Positions 21,476 to 33,019 of a stretch of 64,000 bases of DNA are shown one piece after another. Under the pieces are notes generated by a model. That model had not been told where the DNA came from. It was given only the letters and a program-made list of their open reading frames with translations, and made no database searches. Position numbers and translations under genes: made by a program. Every line of letters begins with the position of its first letter. The stretch's first letter is position 1. The stretch is from Incurvaria masculella (taxonomy: Eukaryota; Arthropoda; Insecta; Lepidoptera; Incurvariidae): contig OX335650.1 of the NCBI GenBank assembly GCA_946894095.1, forward strand, positions 8,990,001-9,054,000. Reading direction: 5' to 3'.

Positions 21476-22320
21476 CGCTTCTAAATTTAAATTGGTAATT
21501 ATAAAATTGTGTTGACGTGAAGGTAGGTAAAGGTGGATATCGTCACTGCGACGCTACGGAATAAAGACAGTTAGGGCGGCGAACGGCGACATGCTGCCAG
21601 AGAATTAGATAGAGATATTATTAGATTATATTTTTTGGCACTTCCTTCTCCTCTAGCAGATTCATTAGGACTGCCTTTTTCTTGCAAAGTGATCCGACTA
21701 TATTAACTACAACATATTCAAATAGATTAGCTAATTATATGGCAACGCATGCAATGCGCATGCATTCATTCAAAACAAAACCCTTTCTACCATCGCACAA
21801 AGCGGAACAGGCAGGGAAATATCCTTAATCTACCTATAGGGTCGGTAAACTATGGTGTGGACTCTCCCTGCCGAGCTATATCCCTATATAATAGCTGGAT
21901 CCCAGTGTGACATTTTTTTTTAATCAAATCTCTGAATGTTTATCAAACTTGTAATATAAAGCCCATCTACAGATTCGCTTTCACACACACCCTTTTCATT
22001 CCCACACTCACCCTCACCCTACATGACGCACCCTCATTCTTACACACAATAACTTTAGTTTACCGTAATGGCAAGTTGCATGTTCACACAGTGTACGTTA
22101 CACTTATATATATTCGTTAAAACTGGTTCGTCTTAAGCTTTATTATGTTCTTGATTTTTTCTTATGTAGCCTGAGATATCAATTTATAAATACGATTTCT
22201 TACATTTTAATTCAGATATAAATTAAGCAAAAACGACAATCTGAGAGACTGAGAGCCACATTTCAATGGTGCGATTTGACTTTGAAAAGGAACGAGGTTT
22301 TTAAAGTGAATTCCAGAGCA

Positions 22321-22638
22321 CCTAGTCTCCGTTGTCACCTAAATTGGCGTTTACGAAACTTCGAAGTAACTTAAAAACGTCAAACTGCATACACATTTTT
22401 ACTAGATATTCTGTGGTTATACTACTTCAAGCTGTCAAATTCAAACTCGGACTTCCGATTTGTATGAAAACGCGTAGTCGGCGTAAACGGCAACGTCGAC
22501 GTATTCACGACAACGGTGAGTAATCTGTCAAATCAAACTCGAACTGGCAAATGTTAGTTCGCTTTACGCCCACAGCGCGCGCTCTTCAATTTCTCCATAC
22601 ATCGGTAAACGCCAATTTAGGTGACAGTTGGGACTAGG
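22321..22638. mobile_element. MITE family F, full copy
   Basis: Termini CCTAGTCTCCGTTGTCACCT and AGGTGACAGTTGGGACTAGG are inverted repeats that continue into AAATTGGCGTTTAC / GTAAACGCCAATTT (over 30 bp). Other copies: 45772-46034, 55645-55790 (minus), 37339-37475 (minus). No coding capacity. Confidence 0.75.
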
Positions 22639-22699
22639 GCTACGGAATGCATACAAGCGTCTTCGTTCGGCACGGTTGCAAAATGTCAGTTGAAAAAAA

Positions 22700-22890
22700 A
22701 TTGCCGACGCCAGCGGCACCCGCCCCGCGCCAGCCGAGCCGCGCGGATTCACCGGAACTAGCGACAAACAAACATGGTGGTGTTGCGACGGTTGTTGGAA
22801 ACGGATATGCATTCCTAAGCCTGTCTCCCCCGTCCCCCCACCGCCCCGCTCCCGCGTCCCTCTCCGCGCTTCCTGTGGTACGTCCTGCCG
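22700..22890. other. GC-rich islet
   Basis: Contains ACCCGCCCCGCGCCAGCCG and CCGTCCCCCCACCGCCCCG plus GCGCTTCCTGTGG (ETS-like). Protein-like frames here are low-complexity only. Confidence 0.35.
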
Positions 22891-23063
22891 GAACATTTTT
22901 GCGTTTTACGGCGAAGAAGGGATTGACAGGCATTTACCACAATCAAAAGGAATTTGACTATAAGCTGTCTGCCTTCTTGATCATCAAACACTGAAGCTAT
23001 AATAAAATGGGAAAACGGCTAACAAGCACTCTGTGGTGCTTCCACTGCATTGCATTCCGTGCA

Positions 23064-23303
23064 GGGGGTCCATTCAGGGTAAGAGTGAGTTCGAATTCGT
23101 CACTAAATGTCAAGTCACTTTTTTAAATAGTCAATGTTTCCACACTTCTTGAACATCATTACAGTTAGTTTAAAATCTCTGTCCCGTAAATACGTTGGAA
23201 GTATAAATAACGGTTCCGTTATTTAAATAATAATATATTTCCCAGCTATTTTTAGGTTAACTCACTCCCGAGCTCAAACTCACTCTTACCAGAATGGGCC
23301 CCC
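23064..23303. mobile_element. MITE family D, full copy
   Basis: GGGGGTCCATTCAGGGTAAG at the left mirrors CTTACCAGAATGGGCCCCC at the right, continuing GAGTGAGTTCGAATT / GAGCTCAAACTCACT. Its interior matches the copy at 3553-3749 but carries ~40 additional bases. Confidence 0.75.
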
Positions 23304-23326
23304 AGGTCGCAACGGGCGATTATTGT

Positions 23327-23447
23327 TTCGTGGTTTGGATCCCACCTAAATCTGCAGGTACCCCCCTTCCTTCCTTACTGGGGTTGATCCCGTCCTCGTT
23401 CGCTGGGAATTGTATTTGTCATCATGTCCAGTTAATTTACAAAAAAA
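23327..23447 (+). mobile_element. SINE body with internal deletion
   Basis: GGTTTGGATCCCACCTAAAT and CTTCCTTACTGGGG match the start of the shared body, and CATCATGTCCAGTTAATTTA matches its end; the middle ~150 bases are missing. Confidence 0.55.
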
Positions 23448-23450
23448 TTG

Positions 23451-23506
23451 TTTTCCTGGTTAGCTTTTTATGCTCATAAGTGAGCATAAAAAGCTAATCA
23501 GGAAAA
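23451..23506. repeat. Short palindrome, 26-bp arms
   Basis: TTTTCCTGGTTAGCTTTTTA with TGCTCA, then TAAG, then the reverse complement with one mismatch. Could form a hairpin. Confidence 0.8.
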
Positions 23507-23570
23507 AAAAATTTGAGTACCATTCGGGCTTGCATTGACCTTAGTCCTCCCGGAAAACTGATACTGTGTG

Positions 23571-23945
23571 TTTTTTTTCATGTGACTGGACATGGGTAGC
23601 TAATACCGAACTGACCGTCTGATATTAGCCTAACACACTACATGGGAACTAGGCGCCATGCCAGGACCATCCATATATTGCTCGGCTTCATTGAACTGGA
23701 TGGAAAACACGGACAATTTTCATTGCCGCTTCGACCATCGTTCATTCAATGCGATGGTACCAACCCGGGCGGGATTATCCCTCCCACCTAGTAAGTAAGG
23801 AAGGGGACTACAGTTTTACGTGGAATCCGAACCACGGCCAGCCTCAACGGTTTAAAATGGTCACCCATTCAGAACCTAACCGCGCTCAGAGGTGCTTCCC
23901 CAGCTTATGAATTTGCAAGGCGTCGCACACTGAGCTACCGAGGAT
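23571..23945 (-). mobile_element. SINE with 5S-like head, full length
   Basis: On the minus strand: CCTCGGTAGCTCAGTGTGCG (tRNA A-box-like), AAGCTGGGGAAGCACCTCTG, GAGCGCGGTTAGGTTCTGAA and TGGGTGACC, closely echoing the conserved internal part of insect 5S rRNA (GCGCGGTTAGTACTTAGATG then GGGGACC). It then joins the same body as the tRNA-headed SINEs (GGATTCCACGTAAAACTGTA, ATCCAGTTCAATG, CCATGTCCAGTCACATG). Related heads: 27015, 56159 and 59371. Confidence 0.75.
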
Positions 23946-24099
23946 GACACTTCCCATTCTGTTCTTCTCCGACCTTCGATGTGATTATCGCTGTTGTACA
24001 TATTTCTTTTAATATATTCACTTGTTTAATTCTAAGCAGTTACGTCTTCCACATTATTATACCAACGCCTCAATCTCACCGAGCTACATTCACTAACTC

Positions 24100-24172
24100 C
24101 TACATATGGATATGTATGCGGTTATATGGATATGTCATATGGATATATGGATATATATGGATATATCACCGT
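24100..24172 (+). repeat. ATGGAT-type microsatellite
   Basis: Runs of TATGGATATG / ATATGGATAT. The stretch 23950-24515 holds nothing else I can identify. Confidence 0.7.
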
Positions 24173-24514
24173 GCAGCGGAAATTCGAATGGGGAATTGCT
24201 TTTCCGCGAAAAACGGGGCGAAAACAAAATACTAAATCAACAATATACATGTAAAAACATCTTGTCTGTTTTGCCTGTATCGTTATTCAATATCGATACT
24301 GTATATACTTATTCGTGGTAAAGGGCGCCATACAAATAAATAGCGCTTGACTAATAAACCCAAATCAACCTCGGAATAGTTATACTACTTATTTTTTGTT
24401 CTTTGCATGAACATGCAGTTTCAAATCGATAGAAATGGAAAAAACCTGGTATGACTTTTCCAAGGATGTTCTGGGTTTATTAGTAGAAGTGTCCGTATGT
24501 CCAAGTGCTGTCCT

Positions 24515-24918
24515 GTTTTTTATTTATGCAACCGGACATGGATGGCTAATACCACACAACTACCGTTATGATATTAGCCTAATACACCACATTCCCGTGC
24601 CCTGCCAGGACCTTCCCTTTGCATTTGCTGCATTTAACTGGATGGAAAACACGGATGATATTTCATGGCCGCTTCGACCATATTTTCATCCAATGCGATG
24701 GTACCAACCCGGACGGGATAAAACCCTACCACCTAGTAGGGGAAGGGGACCTACAGTTTTACATGGATTCCGAACCATTGAGCAGCTTGCATTCGTGACG
24801 AAATGCACTTATCGAAGTGAGAAAGAGAAAGAAAGTGGTGAATGTCGGGGCGAGGAATTGAACCCAGACCTCTGGTACGCTAGGCCAGTCCCCGCGCCAC
24901 TAGGCTACGAGCCGCTGC
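24515..24918 (-). mobile_element. SINE, full length, tRNA-like head
   Basis: Minus strand begins CAGCGGCTCGTAGCCTAGTG (A box) and GGTTCAATTCC (B box), then the shared middle and body, ending TCCATGTCCGGTTGCATAAA. An apparent 226-codon plus-strand frame crosses it but is just an antisense reading of the SINE. Confidence 0.8.
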
Positions 24919-25264
24919 ATAGGAAATGGCAAATGCATAGTAACGTGATTGGAATTGTAGAGTTTTCGATTTCCTGTCACTCCGAACGTGTTCTGCACAC
25001 TAGGTGCACAAGAAACTGCTGCAATAAACTGGTGAACCACTATCGTTTACCTAACTACAGTTCGCCAATGAATAATACATACTACGCCCCATTTTGTAAC
25101 ATTCGCCCACGCTAATGTAAGCTTTCAAAGTCTCCGAACAGCTGGTGGCGGGATTATCTACCTATGCAGTCGGCATAATGAGACGGCAGCTTTCTAGCGG
25201 CAAACATCAAAATAATAAAGAATAACTTATTCATCGAGGAAGTATGAATGAGCCATTCAGGTTC

Positions 25265-25360
25265 ATCTGTCCCCCCCCCCCACTCGGCTTCCCCCCCTCG
25301 GCCGCAGCAGCGGGACCGTGGGAGCGGCGGCGCGGGCGCAGCAGATGTGCCGGGTAGACG
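25265..25360. other. GC-rich islet with poly-C and shared 12-mer
   Basis: An 11-base C run near 25270, GCTTCCCCCC, and GCGCGGGCGCAG at 25330-25341, identical to the 12-mer of the islets at 15.6, 20.4 and 36.1 kb. Confidence 0.45.
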
Positions 25361-25430
25361 TACCGGTAATGGAATTATCGGTAATCGTGCTTCGAAAAGT
25401 GGAAAACCGTATATATAAAATGTATTGACA

Positions 25431-25509
25431 ATTTTCAAAATCTGATTACAGTGCTTGAAATGTAGATGTCGCTGAGACTCAAATTAATTAGATGAAGGTA
25501 ATGTCGTAT
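25431..25509 (+). repeat. Single copy of the 15-kb palindrome arm
   Basis: ATTTTCAAAATCTGATTACA through AATGTAGATGTCGCTGAGAC to TCAAATTAAT and AGGTAATGTCGTA match the right arm at 15112-15210 plus its right flank with a few substitutions. Beyond it, 25510-26750 is AT-rich with nothing recognisable. Confidence 0.75.
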
Positions 25510-26754
25510 AAGTTATCAATATTGATGTATTCGTAAAGACAAAATTTAAAAATATAATTTCATGCGCTGGCCTTAAAAATAAAAATAAGCGAATTTCATA
25601 TTTATTTTGTAATGAATCCAAAGAGGTTTGAAAAATCCAAATATTAATAGTCATTTACTTCGAAATAAGATTTATCACGAGAACAGTTCATCGTTTTGTT
25701 ATGAAACCGATGTGAAAGTATGGATTTTAATACTCTTTACAATCTTAGATATTTTTTTCAACAGCGCATTTAGTAATAATTACGAAACTTGTTTTATTTG
25801 TGGTAATCACAGGTTGTAATGAATATGGCGGTAAACATTTAACAAAAAAATTGTAGTGTACACAATTACATTCATATAATTGGCCATTATAACAGAAAAG
25901 GAAGATTTTAATGTCATTCCTTTTTGTAGCTGCATTATCGTGCATATCTTAATTTATGGGTTCCAGGAACATATTTTTGGACTAGGTTTTACTAAAACAC
26001 ATCTGACTGACTAGACTTTCTTCAACAGACGCCTAAAATTGTTTCTAAGGTTAAATCACTTAAATTGAATAAATAACCAACATTTCTTCCCACATATTCC
26101 GTGTTCGTCCGCTCACTGTAGAATGTTCGATGACTGGTACGTCGACTCGGTTGCAGTAGGTAGCCGGACGCGTTCGTTTAGAACTTAATTTGTCTGTGGG
26201 TAATAATTGGTTCGCTTCCGATGCCGATGTGTGGAACATCCCTCCTGCTCCTGTCTCCACCCCGCCTGAACACGACGACAATTCCGTGGGAATGCTCTTC
26301 CGGCGTTGTCACTAGTGCCGGATTATCCATGTATGCAACTTCCTAGGGGCCTTGCATCAGCCAGGAGCAGCGCGAATTGCAAAACAAATTCATTGATTGA
26401 AAAAAAAATGCAGATTCGTGTACTAAATGTGAATATGACTGCTTTTAAATATTACATTATCATATTTCAAATGATTTATAGAATGATATTCGATCGGATA
26501 CGGTTTCCGACTGACACATTTCTATCAACTAGATACGAGCTACAGTCACTACATTCACGCTTTCATCCTAACCACAAGTAAGTGTGACTCTAGAGGAGAT
26601 CGGCAGAGAAAAAATGTCGTGCGAAAATTACTTTTAGGAAAAAAAGTCAAGGAAGTTAAAACAGGGGCCTCGAGTATTGCATTGCCTAAGTGCCTCGGTC
26701 AATCCGGCCTTTTTGTTACAAATATTCAGAAATATTCAATTGAAATACACTTGC

Positions 26755-26820
26755 ATACAATATGACATGATATGAATATGAATATGACATGAATATGACA
26801 TACAATATGATATGAAATAC
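26755..26820. repeat. ATGAAT/ATGACAT microsatellite
   Basis: Short ATATGA-based units repeat imperfectly about ten times. Confidence 0.6.
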
Positions 26821-27014
26821 ACAAGTTAAAATGTGGTACATAATACTAAATGAGGAAATAATACGAATTAGAATAAATAAATAAAGAACGTTGGATTGGG
26901 GTCGCACTTTTCCACCGTGAGTAAGGCGAGCGCCCATCAAACGAACCCATCAAATAGGTGGCTGCATGTAGGTATTTTTCATTTAGATTTTGTTAGCTCC
27001 AATAGATCCTCTAT

Positions 27015-27172
27015 CAGCATCGGTAGCCCAGTGGCGCGACGCCTTGCGGTCGGATAAGCTTAGTGCAGATACTCTGAGCGCGGTTTGGTTCTAGATGGGT
27101 GACCGTTTTCAACCGTTGAGGCTGGCTGTGATTCGGATTCCACGTAAAACTGTAGGTCCTCTTCCTTTTTTT
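27015..27172 (+). mobile_element. SINE 5S-like head with start of body
   Basis: GGTAGCCCAGTGGCGCGACG, AAGCTTAGTGCAGATACTCT, GAGCGCGGTTTGGTTCTAGA and TGGGTGACC, then GATTCGGATTCCACGTAAAA and CTGTAGGTCCTCTTCC, where the copy stops. Head order as at 23571-23945. Confidence 0.7.
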
Positions 27173-27709
27173 GAGGTATGATGCTCAATTACTTCGACGA
27201 CTAACAGAAGATATTCTTTAACGTCTGTTTATGTTTATCCACTCGGAATTATTTCACATACTTATTTACAGAAAACTTTTAAAATCATTATCTAACCTAT
27301 CTATAATTAAGGACGAACACAAAAAATATAACGAGTTACGCTTTATATCGGTACATACCTAATAAGGTAAGTACCTATGACTTTAATAAAAGAAGGAAAA
27401 ACAAAAAAAGACGGTTAGTCCAGTTCCAATCTCGTAATACTAAGCTTTGAGCGGTTCTCTCTGAATACGACTGTAGGAATTTGGCAATTTCTCTAGGGGC
27501 TTATTAAATGTGGTCAAGGAAGATGTTACTTCAAAGTTATGTTCTTTTATAGTAGTTGAGGCTACGTGAGTTGAATGAGAAATAACAGAGAACTTTAATT
27601 TGAGAACTAGTAAATAGGTATGACTTGACAAGAACAAAGAGGACAGAAATGACTGTTTTGACGTTTCTAAGAGATAAACGCCATCTACAGTGAGCTTTGC
27701 GTGTTCTTC

Positions 27710-27925
27710 CCCATTCCCGCGGATTTCTTCAGGCCCGTTGGAGCCGCGCTCGCGCGCTCCGTAGGTGGGTACTGCATCGCTTCCCACGACCTCTCGCTCC
27801 GTCCCGCCCCGCGCGCTACACCCGTCCCGCTCGCTCCGGGCGGAAGTCGCTCCTCTCCCCGCGCCGCGCCGCCCGCACTAAGCCCAGCGCCGCGCCATCT
27901 GTCACGAGCGCACTGCAGGCCGTGT
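27710..27925. other. GC-rich islet with ETS-type site
   Basis: CGGAAGTC at 27841-27848 inside a CpG-rich block (CCCCGCGCGCTAC, CGCGCCGCGCCGCCCGC). Open frames on both strands are compositional. 27175-27700 shows no identifiable feature. Confidence 0.45.
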
Positions 27926-28514
27926 CGATGTTCGATTCTACGGCATTCTATGGTTAGCGAGCAAAAAAGTGCAGTGCTTGCTTTAGTTAGTAAGAATTTT
28001 CTTGCTTCATGGAACTCGGCGATTGGTGAGGGTCTTTGTTCTAATTTGGAAGCCGTTGATTGGGTAACGAGATTATTTTTCGGACGGATTGAGTTGGATT
28101 AGTTAAACAATGAAGTGGAAATATTACGTTGAATAATGCAATGAATTCCACTCACGCGAAACTAATTGTAACATCATTAAAAAACATCGAGCGGATTTTT
28201 TTTCTGTTAATTCGGATTCTGATGAATGGAGTAATTTTACATCATACGTTTTTAAATAATATTGTTTATAAGACAAGGATGCATCTTAAAATCTAATACA
28301 TTTTATTTGGTGCTGGTACAATAATGAAGTAAAACAGTTATTTTAAAAAATAAAGACAAACAATCGTAATCGTATCGATACCACGTATCATCAGACAGAT
28401 GTCTCATAGGACAAAACCTTGCAATTTACCCCACTAACCTAAAAAAAACAAATGTTGGTCCATGTGCCGAACACCCGTATATTGGGTTATCTGTAGAAAA
28501 TGTTTGTGCAATGA

Positions 28515-29030
28515 TTTTCTACAACTTTGGAAAAGGATTAATAACTGTTCAAAAGCATCAAGCGCTTGGTGTAAAAAGCTCGCGACAGATGGTGTAGGAA
28601 AACGGAAAACTCTTCAACCATACAACCGAGGAGAGCCAAATCACGTCCACGAAATCACAGTAGTGGTGCATCTTGTATTTATGCCCATGATCCTGATTCT
28701 AATCAGCATTCGTCCTTCCGGCTCTTTCAAGATGAGTCAAAACTTACAAAACTTGTTCGCTCCCAGCACCAGTTCAAAGAAAATGGTGGCCACTCTCGTA
28801 GCGAAAAGAGGTCACGTTGCGTTGGATCGTAGAACGGCTTTTACAGAGTGGTGGTATACCACAAGTTATCATCGAGCTTCGGAAAACAAACCCAAAGTGA
28901 AGCATCATTAATATTGCTCTCCATCCAATTGAGTATTTGGAGCAGCAAAACGTAGAAATTCTGGACCACCCTTCGTATAGTCTTCGTAAACACCTTTTTT
29001 TGGTTTTCCCAAAAGCATAAAATACCGTGA
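28515..29030 (+). pseudogene. mariner-type transposase relic (central part)
   Basis: Plus-strand pieces in several frames follow mariner order: WCKKLATDGV, YNRGEPNHVHEIT, then a shift to SCIYAHDPDSNQHSSF and LFQDESKLTKLVRS (region after the first catalytic Asp; the usual TGDESW is damaged), then SSKKMVATLVAKRGHVAL and FTEWWYTT, then EYLEQQNVEILDHPSYS at 28931-28981, where the expected PDLAP is lost. Stops and frameshifts make it a fossil. The 150-codon frame at 28462-28911 is partly this gene out of phase. Neither terminus nor inverted repeat is clear. Confidence 0.75.
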
Positions 29031-30107
29031 GTAAAAAAAGTTTCAGACTGAAAAGACATGGCAGGTTATATGACAATACAATTAGGTCTATCCATTCATA
29101 AGAATTTTGTTTTTCTCTGTAGGTAGAAGATGTATTTAGTAACAATAATTTACTATTGAAATGGAAGTCTGGATATTGCTCTTGAAACGTACAAAAATAG
29201 GAGCTTTTACCTTTTTTTTGGAATGGCGGTATGTTCTACAGAATATTGGTATACTTACGTACATATTACTGTATATTAATGGCTAATATCGCTTCGCTAA
29301 AATGGAAAATGGTCTCGCTGGACACGCGGTATATGGCTGCTCGCTTCGTCACTGTCCTCATCATTTTGTTTATTGTAGATCTTCTCCACGGTAATTCTTT
29401 TTTCATCCAAAAAAAGAAATGGACGATTCTTTTTGACCTCGTACCGAGGGATCTCTTCAGACGCGCATCCAAACGATGTCCTGTTTTTCTTCGAAAAGAT
29501 CAATGCCCTAAGTGTTTATTAAATAAACTTTTCACTCTGGTTCTAGGGCCAACAGTTTCTGCTCACGCAAGGGATTTCTATGGATTCCTGTCCTAACAAT
29601 AAGTGGTCACCTTATTATTATGTCTTCTACACTTTAATCTTGATTATGTCGTTTGAACGAAGATTTTGGAAAAAAAATAATGTTTCACTAGTTCGAAAGA
29701 GAAACGCCATAACCGCCACTCGGTATTTTTATAAACGTCCACTCCATATTTAAAAATAAATGAAATTCGAAATAGTGCACATTTTATTTTCATAAAATAT
29801 TCGAAATTAGAAATCATATCTTTTTGTGGCTGTACAATTCTAGATTTTGCGAAAGAAATACCTCATATACCTACTATCATAATAATACAATTTCATGGCT
29901 CGGTCATAATACCTACCATTTCCCCTTTAAGTAATAAAAGACATTCACCTTCTTTGTTCCCTACGTGTTTCCCAAATGTATCTTTGCATCCTAGCCGATC
30001 TTAGAACCAAGTAAATTGATTTATAGTTTAACACATTTTTGAATGTGCCGCTCACAAAACCGAATTGTGCTCAACAAGAGAAGGTTTCTGGTGATCTTTT
30101 TTGTATT

Positions 30108-30235
30108 TTGGGACTTCCGCCCCTTTTCATACGAGTCCGCGCGGAACATCCGCTTTCGTTACTTCCGGTCGTAAGACCGTAAGGTCCCGCTTCCGGTCCA
30201 TAAATCGGCTTACTTGCCTGGCTAATTGTGAGCAC
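30108..30235. other. Small islet with three ETS-type sites
   Basis: ACTTCCGC (30113-30120), ACTTCCGG (30161-30168) and CTTCCGGTC (near 30190) lie in the same orientation within 85 bases. 29050-30100 contains open frames (for example 29231-29596) that I do not recognise. Confidence 0.4.
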
Positions 30236-30808
30236 CGGTAACATTTCTATACCATTTTTTGCCTGACAAATTGGGTCTATTGTGACAGTGCACGTGAATT
30301 TTAAGAATATCTAAGTGTACCTACCTTTTTTAGTTTCACATTTTGTTGATTCTGACAGATCTATTTGGTAAAATGTTCATTGTGTTAGGTGTATGACAGT
30401 TTACTCTTACACCCTAAAAGATGAACACATCGGCTTCATTTACCACAGTGTTTATATCCCAGTGGTGACAGTGGTGGCATTTGAAACATACACGGAAACA
30501 ATTGCAATGAGCCCAATTGTATGGTTTTATATTCTGAAACGCTCACAAATCCGTGGTCCAAATCATGTAACCGCAGCATAGCCAAGTTTTAATGAAAATT
30601 AATACACTGACGGTAGCGCCGAACAGTCAGTTCACTTACGGATTCACTCAGTCGTGATTCGACACGAAATTACGTGTTTTAACGTGAACAACAGTCGAGT
30701 TCCAACGACACGTAAGAAACCTAAGAACTTCACAGTACCAGTGTGAATATTCTTTGACAGGGCGCTCTTTACTTTTCCCACCACGGTTGGTCCCCGCGGG
30801 AGACCTCC

Positions 30809-31232
30809 AAAGGAGAATGCCCATTCCAGTATGGGCTAGAAAAGCGCTAGAAATTTTCATGTACAGACATGAAACCAATATTATTTTATTCCTCGTATCA
30901 TGCATATCAACATTATGTAAATTTTACTTTTTTCTATAATGGGGATAAGTCAGCAAACACGACTTAAGATGAACTTCTCCATAGTTACTACTCGCACTAC
31001 TGCACACGATACCCAAAGGTAGACTGGTAGAAAATGCTTCCGGCATTAAGTTGTACCTTTTGCCCGAGTTTTTTTTTTAGTGCAATAAACTTATATAAAT
31101 AAAATAAAAATAAACTTTGAGGTTATTTTTGCTCAGAACAGCGCGCGCGCTCATGGACTGTGTTTTGCCTACATTGTACCTACATACCATCTTTGGTTGA
31201 TATTTATTTGCTACGCCACTTTTATGAGTCAC
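30809..31232 (+). mobile_element. MITE family G, interrupted copy
   Basis: AAAGGAGAATGCCCATTCC, GGCTAGAAAAGCGCTAG, CTATAATGGGGATAAGTCAG and later TTGATATTTATTTGCTACG match the full copy at 38415-38876. About 130 unrelated bases separate the two matching parts (roughly 30990-31112). Confidence 0.65.
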
Positions 31233-31237
31233 AGGCT

Positions 31238-31383
31238 TAGATAAATAGTCGTAACCGAGACTAACGAAAAGTAGTATTTAGTGACGTCACTTTGGCACAG
31301 TTTGTATGGATGAAATGTCAAAGTAATGCGAAGTGACGTCACAAAGTACTACTTTCCGTTAGTCTTATTACGACTATTTATCT
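31238..31383. mobile_element. MITE family H, full palindromic copy
   Basis: AGATAAATAGTCGTAACCGA, GACTAACGAAAAGTAGTA and GTGACGTCACTT mirror AAGTGACGTCAC, TACTACTTTCCGTTAGTC and TTACGACTATTTATCT. Each arm carries a TGACGTCA palindrome. A half copy lies at 8853-8912. Confidence 0.75.
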
Positions 31384-31872
31384 TGGACACAGAGTTGATA
31401 ATATTTGACGCCGTCCAACGTGGGGTGCTAACCGCAACGCCATCTCTAGTTACTTATAGGTACCTACTTATTGTTTTTTTTTTGTTTTACAAATAAACAG
31501 ATTTCACTTCTGGACTGGTCATACCGAGCCTCGAATACCTTAATCGGCTCGTACGACATGCACAGAAATAAATTAATGCAGTGGAATAACTTGAATTAAT
31601 TTTCAATGACTGAGCCCACACAGCAAGGAATCTTCCCCATTTTAAATAATTCTCAAGTCTAGTAGATCATTAAATGGTACCTATTTATAAGTCATGCCAC
31701 TCTAAGACGACCTGCAGATAATATAATACCATATAAACGTAAAAAACCCCTGTTAAAAGGCACCTCTATATATTTATTCTGTTCCCTTACCCTCAGTAGA
31801 GTTCACATATAGCTGGAGTACTCGCTATAGCAATATTAGCAATTATAGTGCCAACTTTTTTCCCTGGTACTG

Positions 31873-32168
31873 TATAAGTAAATTCTTAAGTGCCTAAACA
31901 TACCTTATGTAATGATGCCCTGTAAGTAACCATTGTGACAGCAACACTCATTAAAGTTGTGTAGCGAATAAATATCCAGCACCGATGGTACTTACAATGT
32001 GGGAAATAACCTCAAAGTTCATATTTAGCAGTGTTTCCTGACTTATCCCCATTATAGAAAAAACTGAAAGTCACACATTTTTACTTATATGATGCGAGGA
32101 ATGAAATTAAAGTGGATTCATTGGTGTACATGCTAACTGCTAGCGCTTTTGTAATGGGCATTCTCCTT
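31873..32168 (-). mobile_element. MITE family G, truncated copy
   Basis: From AATTCTTAAGTGCCTAAACA through TGACTTATCCCCATTATAG to AATGGGCATTCTCCTTT, matching the right two thirds of 38415-38876. The LINE relic begins about 20 bases further on. Confidence 0.7.
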
Positions 32169-32189
32169 TCGACTTTAACTCCTGAGAAC

Positions 32190-33015
32190 ACAAGAAAGCC
32201 TACATGAGTTAGAAAAAGAACTAGAAGACATAAAATTAGATATTCTAGGTATAAGCGAGATGCGAAGATTAGAAGAAAAAAATTAGGAACGTGCAGACTA
32301 CATATTATTCCATAAAGGTAAAATCGTCGACCAAAGAGGTATTAGGAGGTATAGGTAACGATATTTTTAAGAACCTTGCCAAATCCTTGAGTGAAACAAC
32401 CGAAGACTTAACAACGGAAGACGAAAACATTGATGTCCTTACAAGGTAAAATAAGCTAGAAAAACAACTAACACTAGTCAAAATTGGGAGCAAGAGAGAT
32501 AAAAAAAACAGTTACATAATCACCTTAAAAGAGATAACATCAAACGAAAACCATAACTTCCTAAGAAAATCAGAGATAGCATCAGAAACGATAGAAAAAA
32601 ACCAAGAGGTTACAAAAATTGAAAAGACATATAAAAGTAACAAGGGGAATAAAAAAGCACAAAAGGAACTTAGAGAAATAAATAAAATATGGATACCGAA
32701 GCTCAATAAAAAGAAAAATGCACCTCCATCTACGAATAGAAACGATATTAACGAAACAGCTACAACATTTTACCAGGACCTATACTCAAACTCAGACAAA
32801 AAAGCAAAAACAATAAAACAGGAATCATCCAAATATAAGGCATCACAAAGTTGAATCTGAACCTGAAATACTTCCAAGCGAAATAGAAAAAACTATGCAC
32901 AGTCAGAAGATAAAGATAAAATTAAAGGCACTCTTGAAGAGCTACTACCTATACTTATAACAATATTCAACAAAATAATGGAGACAGGTAAAATCCCTAT
33001 GCAGTGGACAACAAC
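32190..33015 (+). pseudogene. LINE relic, endonuclease and linker part
   Basis: Plus strand encodes LHELEKELEDIKLDILGISE followed by MRR, the usual start of an apurinic-type endonuclease in LINE ORF2, then YILFHKGK. Most of the endonuclease is deleted. The linker follows: IWIPKLNKKKNA, NRNDINETATTFYQDLYSN, PSEIEK and IFNKIMETGKIPMQWTTTKD, which normally leads into RT motif 1. Several stops interrupt it. The reverse transcriptase itself lies immediately downstream on the opposite strand. Confidence 0.75.
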
Positions 33016-33019
33016 TAAA

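Noticed and set aside
24435..25115. 226-codon plus-strand open frame
   Set aside because: It is an antisense reading across a full-length minus-strand SINE (24515-24918) and has no protein-like features.
29231..29596. Possible transposase fragment in the 29.2-29.6 kb frames
   Set aside because: Both strands are open for 60-120 codons, but I found no motif of piggyBac, Tc1 or hAT that holds up.
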